The notes under the pieces: generated by a model | Seen by the model: only the letters and a program-made list of their open reading frames with translations | What the model was told of the DNA's origin: nothing | Databases searched by the model: none | Source: Holosporales bacterium | GTDB taxonomy: Bacteria > Pseudomonadota > Alphaproteobacteria > BNTO01 | Length of the DNA: 20,243 nucleotides | Direction: 5' to 3' | NCBI GenBank assembly: GCA_031257945.1 | Contig: JAIRNU010000034.1 | Location: 1-20,243 of the forward strand | Shown: positions 16,032 through 20,243 of the stretch, piece by piece | Layout of the letters: every line of letters begins with the position of its first letter | Numbering within the stretch: the stretch's first letter is position 1 | Position numbers and translations under genes: made by a program

Positions 16032-17938
16032 TCTACAGTTACTGATTTGGCCAAATTCCTCGGCCGATCAACGTTGCGATCTTTTAACTTCGCGACATTA
16101 TAGGCTATGAGTTGCCCCACGACACTGCACACAAAAATTTTCGATAAAACGCCAGTTTTAGGTATCAAACAAATAACCAACTGCATTCCTGTTAGATTTT
16201 GACTCTCTGCTAGCTTAGCCCCGTCAGTATCCGTAATCAACACGACAATGCCTTTTCTGGCCATTATTTCCTGTATATTGGATAACATCTTTTCTATGAG
16301 CTCGTCGTGTGGGGCGACAACCACGGTCACAACAGATTCATCGACCAAGGCTATTGGGCCGTGTTTTAGTTCTCCAGCCGGGTACCCCTCTGCGTGCACA
16401 TACGAAATTTCCTTGAATTTTAGGGCGCTTTCCATGGCTATTGGGTATCCCAAATTGCGCCCGATAAACAGTACGTTTTTCGCCTCGTTAAGGATCTGTA
16501 TGAACGATAGCGGTGACGGCGGAGGCGACGATGGCGACGATGGCGGCGTTCCGATGGGATTTTGGACCACTTGCTCAAAATGCCTTACAACATCATTTAT
16601 GAGCGCAGGCACCTGTTCTAAATCACGCAAAAAGGCGCTAATATCCTCTCCTTTTTGACGCAACAATTCCATCATTATGCAAATTATTGCTATAAGTTGC
16701 GCGGTAAATGCCTTTGTCGAGACTACGCTCAACTCCGGCCCCGCACCAAGATCAAACAAAAAGTCTGCTGCTTTGGCCATACAACTTTGCGGACCATTCG
16801 TTATCACAAAAGTCTTGAGGCCATGTTGTTTAACGTACGATTGAGCACAAAGGGTATCAAGCGTTTCCCCGGATTGTGAAACAAAAATATTCAATGTTTT
16901 AGGGGCTAAGACCGGGGATCTGTACCGAAATTCCGAGGCTATCTCCGCGGCAACTTGTATTTTGCAATATTTTTCTAAGAGGTACTTGCCAACGAGCCCC
17001 GCGTAAAAAGATGACCCACACGCGATGAAATTGACACGGTCTATCCCGGAAAGTGCCGCGCTAATGGTATTTACGAAACGCCCTTCTTTAAATGCCGCTA
17101 ACATATTGCTGATAATTCCTGGCTGTTCGCTGATTTCTTTACTTGTAAAATCGCTGAAGTGGCCTTTTTCGCAAAAAACACTTACGCTCCTGAATTTTTC
17201 GAACCCTTTATCGATTTTTTTGCCTAATCGGTCGAAAAAACGGCATTCGTAACTTCCTGATGCTTTATTTCCTTTGATCACGCATATCTCGTCATTTTCC
17301 AGCTCTGCACAAGAATCAATATAATTAGCAATGGCGAAGGAGTCCGACGCGACGAAAACGTCCCCAGCGAACTGTTCCTTCCCAAGCCCGATAACTAGCG
17401 GGCTTCCCCTTTTGGCAACGATCATGGTGTCTGGGGCGCTCAAGTTAATAACTGCAATGGCAAATGTTCCGCGCAGTTCTAATGTCGTTTGACGGACCGC
17501 TTCAAAAAAATCAATGCTTTTTGCTGTTTTTTGGGATATTAAGTGCACAATGACCTCAGTATCCGTTTGACTGGTAAATTGAGTGCCGCGCAGTAGTGCC
17601 TTTAATTCTGCGAAATTTTCGATAATACCATTATGAACTACGGCGATATGGCCGTTGGACTGCGGATGAGCATTCTCAACTGTAACCCCTCCGTGCGTTG
17701 CCCAACGTGTATGCGCTATGCCAACATGGACGCCATCTTTAGGAAGCGAGTCTTGGGCAACCGATTTGTGCAACGCGGAAATATCGCTAGCGACACGCTT
17801 TATATAAAGATTTTCATGTCCAGCTGGAACTACGGCAACTCCAGCAGAATCGTACCCGCGGTATTCTAACCGTCTCAGCGCGTCCAACAATAAAGACGCC
17901 GAGAGATTTTTTGATGCAATACCGACGAGACCGCACAC
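16028..17938 (-). CDS. glmS: Glutamine-fructose-6-phosphate aminotransferase (isomerizing) GlmS
   Basis: Cytoplasmic enzyme converting fructose-6-phosphate and glutamine to glucosamine-6-phosphate, the entry step to UDP-GlcNAc for peptidoglycan and lipid A. The N-terminal glutaminase domain starts CGLVGIA, with Cys2 as nucleophile after Met removal, then LEYRGYDSAGVA (24-35), HTRWATHGG (76-84) and HNGIIEN (102-108). Two SIS domains follow (FIACGSSFYAG near 304, SQSGETLDT near 354, FIGRNLGYPIAMESALKFKEISY near 491, EGYPAGELKHGPIAL near 517), ending VDRPRNLAKSVTVE as usual. The start is GTG, fixed by the catalytic Cys; no clear ribosome-binding site is seen. At 636 residues it is about 27 longer than usual, mainly through a Pro/Ser-rich insertion (about 459-478). 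xerD is coupled downstream. Confidence 0.97.
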   Translation of the reverse strand: MCGLVGIASKNLSASLLLDALRRLEYRGYDSAGVAVVPAGHENLYIKRVASDISALHKSVAQDSLPKDGVHVGIAHTRWATHGGVTVENAHPQSNGHIAVVHNGIIENFAELKALLRGTQFTSQTDTEVIVHLISQKTAKSIDFFEAVRQTTLELRGTFAIAVINLSAPDTMIVAKRGSPLVIGLGKEQFAGDVFVASDSFAIANYIDSCAELENDEICVIKGNKASGSYECRFFDRLGKKIDKGFEKFRSVSVFCEKGHFSDFTSKEISEQPGIISNMLAAFKEGRFVNTISAALSGIDRVNFIACGSSFYAGLVGKYLLEKYCKIQVAAEIASEFRYRSPVLAPKTLNIFVSQSGETLDTLCAQSYVKQHGLKTFVITNGPQSCMAKAADFLFDLGAGPELSVVSTKAFTAQLIAIICIMMELLRQKGEDISAFLRDLEQVPALINDVVRHFEQVVQNPIGTPPSSPSSPPPSPLSFIQILNEAKNVLFIGRNLGYPIAMESALKFKEISYVHAEGYPAGELKHGPIALVDESVVTVVVAPHDELIEKMLSNIQEIMARKGIVVLITDTDGAKLAESQNLTGMQLVICLIPKTGVLSKIFVCSVVGQLIAYNVAKLKDRNVDRPRNLAKSVTVE

Positions 17939-18129
17939 AAATCAAAACGCAACATTACACCCAACGCCGGCAGTGTAACAAAATTCGTTTGATTTGGGGA
18001 AAAAAGATATCTGTCAAATATTTGTTGGTCCAAGGATTCACCAGTTTTACAGTAAAATCTTCACGAAACGTTACATCCCTCACGTAATTCGCCTTGTTTG
18101 CAATGGGCTATCTCTTCATAAAGCATTCT

Positions 18130-18169
18130 GGCCCCCCCTCACAACGTCACAAACTTTTGCAGGGGGGCC
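18130..18169. other. C-run/G-run stem-loop
   Basis: GGCCCCCCCT (18130-18139) pairs with AGGGGGGCC (18161-18169), leaving one bulged C, around a 21-base loop. It is followed by AAAAA on the plus strand. Reading minus, the stem would follow a T-run rather than precede one, so a standard terminator is not indicated. Confidence 0.45.
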
Positions 18170-18252
18170 CAAAAATGATGGGCAGGTAAACTTACTTTCA
18201 TAAAGTCTATTCTGCCGGCTCTTCCAACTGGGTTAGCCACGGGTCGCATACT

Positions 18253-18410
18253 TACTCATGTACATTGCGCAACCATATCAATAATAATCCTCAGTAATTT
18301 ATACTACAATTCAACAAAAATTATTTTTAAGTGATTATTCTTTTATTTAAAAGCCAAGTAAGAAAATTTCTCAGAAAGCCGCATTCGACCGTTATTTCGC
18401 GCATTCCAAT
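18253..18410 (+). repeat. Left arm of about 150-bp inverted repeat flanking tRNA-Leu
   Basis: From ACATTGCGC at 18262 to CATTCCAAT at 18410 this matches the reverse complement of 18782-18933. By eye there are ten substitutions and one three-base gap over about 149 positions (about 93% identity). Most differences are transitions. A further TTACT match lies beyond a five-base gap at the outer edge. No start codon or protein frame is evident in it. Confidence 0.85.
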
Positions 18411-18577
18411 TCGGAACAAGCTATAAGTACGGGTATTTTGCAAAAAGCCCTGCAAAAGTTGTTATGGCATGAGCTAGGCCAATGAAAAAAATCATTCTTT
18501 TCACCCGGCTATAACTCTTGAGTTTCGAGCTTTCCAAGTTAAACCCATTCAGCCAATGAGCCGACACAGACAATAAC

Positions 18578-18606
18578 TTGACAATACAAGCATTATTGCG
18601 GACAAT
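18578..18606 (+). promoter_or_regulatory. Promoter of tRNA-Leu
   Basis: Perfect TTGACA (18578-18583), a 17-base spacer, then GACAAT (18601-18606). Transcription would start near 18613, just before the mature tRNA at 18616. The -10 is four of six to consensus. Confidence 0.6.
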
Positions 18607-18615
18607 GCTAGCGTT

Positions 18616-18702
18616 GCCCTGGTGGCGGAATCGGTAGACGCGCTAGTTTCAGGTACTAGTGAGCTTTTGCTCTTGGAAGTTCGAGTCTTCTCCTGGGCAC
18701 CA
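18616..18702 (+). tRNA. tRNA-Leu (anticodon CAG)
   Basis: An 87-base class II tRNA with encoded CCA end. Anticodon stem CTAGT/ACTAG encloses loop TTCAGGT, giving anticodon CAG, which reads CUG. The D-arm region GTGGCGGAATCGGTAGACGC is typical of leucine tRNAs. The long variable arm is GAGC-TTTT-GCTC. The T arm is GGAAG-TTCGAGT-CTTCT, with a G-T closing pair. The acceptor stem GCCCTGG/CCTGGGC has one T-T mismatch at position 5, where A would be expected in related leucine tRNAs. Discriminator base A73 is as required for leucine identity. The gene stands alone between the two arms of a large inverted repeat. Confidence 0.93.
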
Positions 18703-18781
18703 TAACGTTCGGGCTGTATTTGCAAGAAGGGGCATTGATACACAACGGAAAAAACTGGCCACCCTACACATCCCGCTGTCC

Positions 18782-18938
18782 ATTGGAATGCGCAAAATAA
18801 CGGTCGAACGCGGCTTTCTGAGAATTTTTCTTGCTTGACTTTTAAATAAAAGAGTAATCACTTAAAAGTAATTTTTGTTGAATTGTAGTATAAATTATTA
18901 AGGATTATTATTGATACGGTTGACGCGCAATGTAGTAA
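18782..18938 (-). repeat. Right arm of about 150-bp inverted repeat flanking tRNA-Leu
   Basis: Reverse-complement partner of 18253-18410. Similarity ends sharply at the inner side (18782, ATTGGAATG) and fades at the outer side near 18938. The two arms and the 371-base centre with the tRNA gene span roughly 680 bases. No clear target-site duplication is visible outside the arms. Confidence 0.85.
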
Positions 18939-19081
18939 TGGAGTACACCTACCACCAGGACGCTCTCAAAGAGTCTCAAAGTACATGAACTCACTTACAA
19001 TACATTGGTTATACATTATCTTTTCTTTGTTGTGGAAATTATGTGCAACAGACGTGGAAGTGCTGAACGCCCTGGTTAGAC

Positions 19082-19227
19082 TAGACCCGTTGCGAAAGTG
19101 AGTAATTTCGAGGAATTTTTAGGAGCATACGAAGCGCAGAACCGCAGCGTACTCAGCGTACGTGAGGATTCGAGCATCGGAGCGACGCTAAAATTACCGA
19201 AAGAACGAAGCTTTCGCAACGGGTCTA
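19082..19227. repeat. Palindromic element with perfect 17-bp terminal arms
   Basis: TAGACCCGTTGCGAAAG (19082-19098) is perfectly complementary to 19211-19227. Inside, GTAATTT (19102-19108) pairs with AAATTAC (19191-19197) and CGTAC (19148-19152) with GTACG (19158-19162), so the whole 146 bases can fold as one branched hairpin. A GTG-started open frame (19098-19304, 68 codons, beginning MSNFEEFLGAYEAQNRSVLS) runs through and out of it. Size, structure and an open frame across the element resemble the palindromic elements of Rickettsia (RPE) and Wolbachia. I regard the frame as a property of the repeat, not an independent gene. Confidence 0.75.
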
Positions 19228-19326
19228 ATCCCAGCAGGATCTTAATCTTGCGGGGGAGGTGGATTTACTGTATTAACACGCCTCCGTACCTCCTTCCAAA
19301 GTGAATAGGTGGGGAAACAGGTCACG

Positions 19327-19348
19327 AATTGCAGGTTAGCAATTTTTT
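19327..19348 (+). terminator. Small intrinsic-terminator-like hairpin
   Basis: AATTGC (19327-19332) and GCAATT (19339-19344) form a six-base stem with loop AGGTTA, running into a T6 tract (19343-19348). The stem is short and AT-rich. It lies about 55 bases before the next gene's start, so it could end any transcript crossing the palindromic element or act as a leader hairpin. Confidence 0.35.
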
Positions 19349-19402
19349 AATAAATATGTGCGAGAATAAACGGTGATTGTTATTCAAGATTAGGACCAGA
19401 AT

Positions 19403-19945
19403 ATGAACAAGTTTTTGCCATTTTTATTATGTTTGACTATGTATTACTGTGGGACACAATGTTATGCGGTAAGTGTTAGCGAATTAACGAAATCGTTTGT
19501 GAATGTGAGGGAGGATTGCAAAAAACTACACGGAGGTAATCCACAGAAGTTTAGTACATGTACCAACATAACTGCCCAAGAATTAAGTGACGCCATTAAT
19601 CAATACACATGGCAATTGGCGCAATATATCGATCCTCGGCAAGAAACATCGATACCAAAGTTGCTGGACGCGAGGAAATGTATTACGGGCCGGCTGGGGG
19701 ACGAACCAAAGGATGCTGCTGATGTTGTGAAGGATGCTGCGACTGTCTTAAGATCTGCAATCCAGTTGGCAATTGTGTTACTAGACCAACTCGAAGTCAG
19801 AAAAGACCTTGCTATCTACCAAGAAATTAATACTCGTTTACGTAACCTGTATGACTTGATTGCATCTCTTCAGGAGAAAGTTGAGAAAAATGAACGCCAA
19901 ACTGTAGCCCCACCAGTCAGTCGGGATTCTTATCGTAGGTACTAA
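19403..19945 (+). CDS. Putative secreted helical protein of unknown function
   Basis: Not recognised. The 180-residue product has a clear signal peptide (MNKFLPFLLCLTMYYCGTQC, probable cleavage after CYA near residue 22; a lipobox is not convincing). The mature part is mostly predicted alpha-helical and hydrophilic: ITAQELSDAINQYTWQLAQY, a segment rich in Asp, Ala and Val (DAADVVKDAATVLRSAIQLA), a leucine-heptad stretch (about 115-165, ending LIASLQEKVEKNE) that could form a coiled coil, and a short Pro/Arg/Tyr tail ending SRDSYRRY. Three Cys occur in the mature N-terminal part (39, 53 and 93, approximately). AGGA lies eight bases before the ATG, a good ribosome-binding site. It stands alone beside repeat elements. 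Export is supported; a periplasmic or host-directed role is inference. Confidence 0.7.
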   Translation: MNKFLPFLLCLTMYYCGTQCYAVSVSELTKSFVNVREDCKKLHGGNPQKFSTCTNITAQELSDAINQYTWQLAQYIDPRQETSIPKLLDARKCITGRLGDEPKDAADVVKDAATVLRSAIQLAIVLLDQLEVRKDLAIYQEINTRLRNLYDLIASLQEKVEKNERQTVAPPVSRDSYRRY

Positions 19946-20052
19946 TCAGCCTGATTTGGCAAAACTATTCCATGAAAAATTGAGTACTGTATTAACAAAA
20001 TATTTCAGCTATGATCTACCATGCAGGGGGCGGAAGTAAAAAAGGCAAAACC

Positions 20053-20243
20053 ATGAAAAAGCAAACAAAGAATATTTTAGCGTGCGCCATAGGAAACACT
20101 TTGGAGTGGTTTGACTACACTCTTTACCTGTAATTCCCGCTGTATTTTGTAACCACAGCTTGCTAACTGGAAGAATTCAGTGATTGTCGTTTCTGGCCCA
20201 TTATGTATTAATGTCAAGCTGTTCAGGAATTGCAATTTTTAAT
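20053..20243 (+). pseudogene. Remnant of an MFS transporter (ProP-like metabolite:H+ symporter)
   Basis: ATG at 20053 follows AAAGG at the right distance and opens a frame reading MKKQTKNILACAIGNTLEWF then DYTLYL, ended by TAA at 20131-20133. The motif GNTLEWFD[FY]-x-LY is the first-helix signature of the metabolite:H+ symporter branch of the major facilitator superfamily (proline/betaine ProP and relatives), which normally continues as GYF-A-P. Downstream to the window edge no frame restores a convincing transporter sequence; other frames also meet stops. I read it as a decayed gene whose start region is still intact. The rest may lie beyond the window, but the premature stop is inside it. 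Confidence 0.7.

Larger units (their letters stand above)
17939..18615. other. Gene-free region between glmS and tRNA-Leu
   Basis: No credible coding frame. It contains the presumed glmS promoter region on the minus strand (a TGTAAT box with TTGTTA 16 bases earlier, close to the GTG, is a weak possibility), a C-run/G-run hairpin at 18130-18169, the left arm of the large inverted repeat (18253-18410) and the tRNA promoter. The stretch 18411-18577 is otherwise featureless apart from a small AATGA/TCATT hairpin near 18482. Confidence 0.5.
18703..19402. other. Gene-poor region with repeat elements
   Basis: After the tRNA come about 80 bases without recognisable features, the right arm of the inverted repeat (18782-18938), about 140 featureless bases, the palindromic element (19082-19227), a short hairpin GCAGGAT-CTTA-ATCTTGC at 19235-19252 with GGAGGT/ACCTCC complementarity beyond it, and a small terminator-like hairpin at 19327-19348. 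No conventional gene is supported. Confidence 0.5.

Noticed and set aside
16028..17938. A glmS ribozyme or riboswitch upstream of glmS.
   Set aside because: That ribozyme is known from Gram-positive bacteria. The short leader here (17939 to about 18000) shows no matching pseudoknotted core.
18151..18463. AACTTTTGCAGGG near 18152 and its reverse complement near 18449.
   Set aside because: A 13-base inverted match is about what chance gives over a 20-kb window, and the flanks do not align.
19098..19304. A 68-codon open frame as an independent protein gene.
   Set aside because: It starts inside the left arm of the palindrome with GTG and no ribosome-binding site, and its sequence is dictated by the hairpin structure. 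It is treated as part of the repeat element.

Overview
The window looks like a chromosomal segment of a Gram-negative, host-associated alphaproteobacterium, most plausibly an intracellular Holosporales- or Rickettsiales-type organism. This is inference. It rests on TamA- and XerD-type housekeeping genes of alphaproteobacterial flavour, AT-rich spacers, very large BspA-type leucine-rich-repeat (LRR_5) surface proteins, a long palindromic element resembling those of Rickettsia and Wolbachia, and a degraded transporter remnant. No phage, CRISPR or rRNA genes are visible.

Layout: 1-563 has no gene but holds a strong stem-loop. 564-4130 is a tightly overlapping plus-strand operon of ftsE, ftsX and a TamA-type Omp85 outer-membrane assembly protein. 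A small secreted orphan protein (4278-4886, minus) follows, with the best consensus promoter in the window. Then come tilS (tRNA-Ile lysidine synthetase, plus), a first secreted LRR_5 protein with a C-terminal membrane anchor (6568-7623), yraN, smpB and a giant 2010-residue secreted LRR_5 protein (8857-14889). The giant protein is built from three blocks of repeats, and the first two are still nearly identical at DNA level. Facing it are xerD and glmS (minus strand, coupled by a 4-base overlap, with glmS upstream).

The right end, from about 17.94 kb, is gene-poor and rich in structure. A tRNA-Leu(CAG) gene with its own promoter sits in the middle of a roughly 150-bp, about 93% identical inverted repeat. 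Next come a 146-bp palindromic element with perfect 17-bp arms and an open frame across it, a small secreted helical orphan protein, and the first 26 codons of an MFS transporter ending in a premature stop.

Together the genes cover cell division and envelope assembly (FtsEX, TamA), tRNA and ribosome maintenance (TilS, tRNA-Leu, SmpB), chromosome dimer resolution (XerD), amino-sugar supply for the envelope (GlmS), and an exported set (two LRR proteins and two orphans) that may act at the host interface. Three housekeeping proteins (SmpB, XerD, GlmS) carry low-complexity insertions, an uncommon shared feature.
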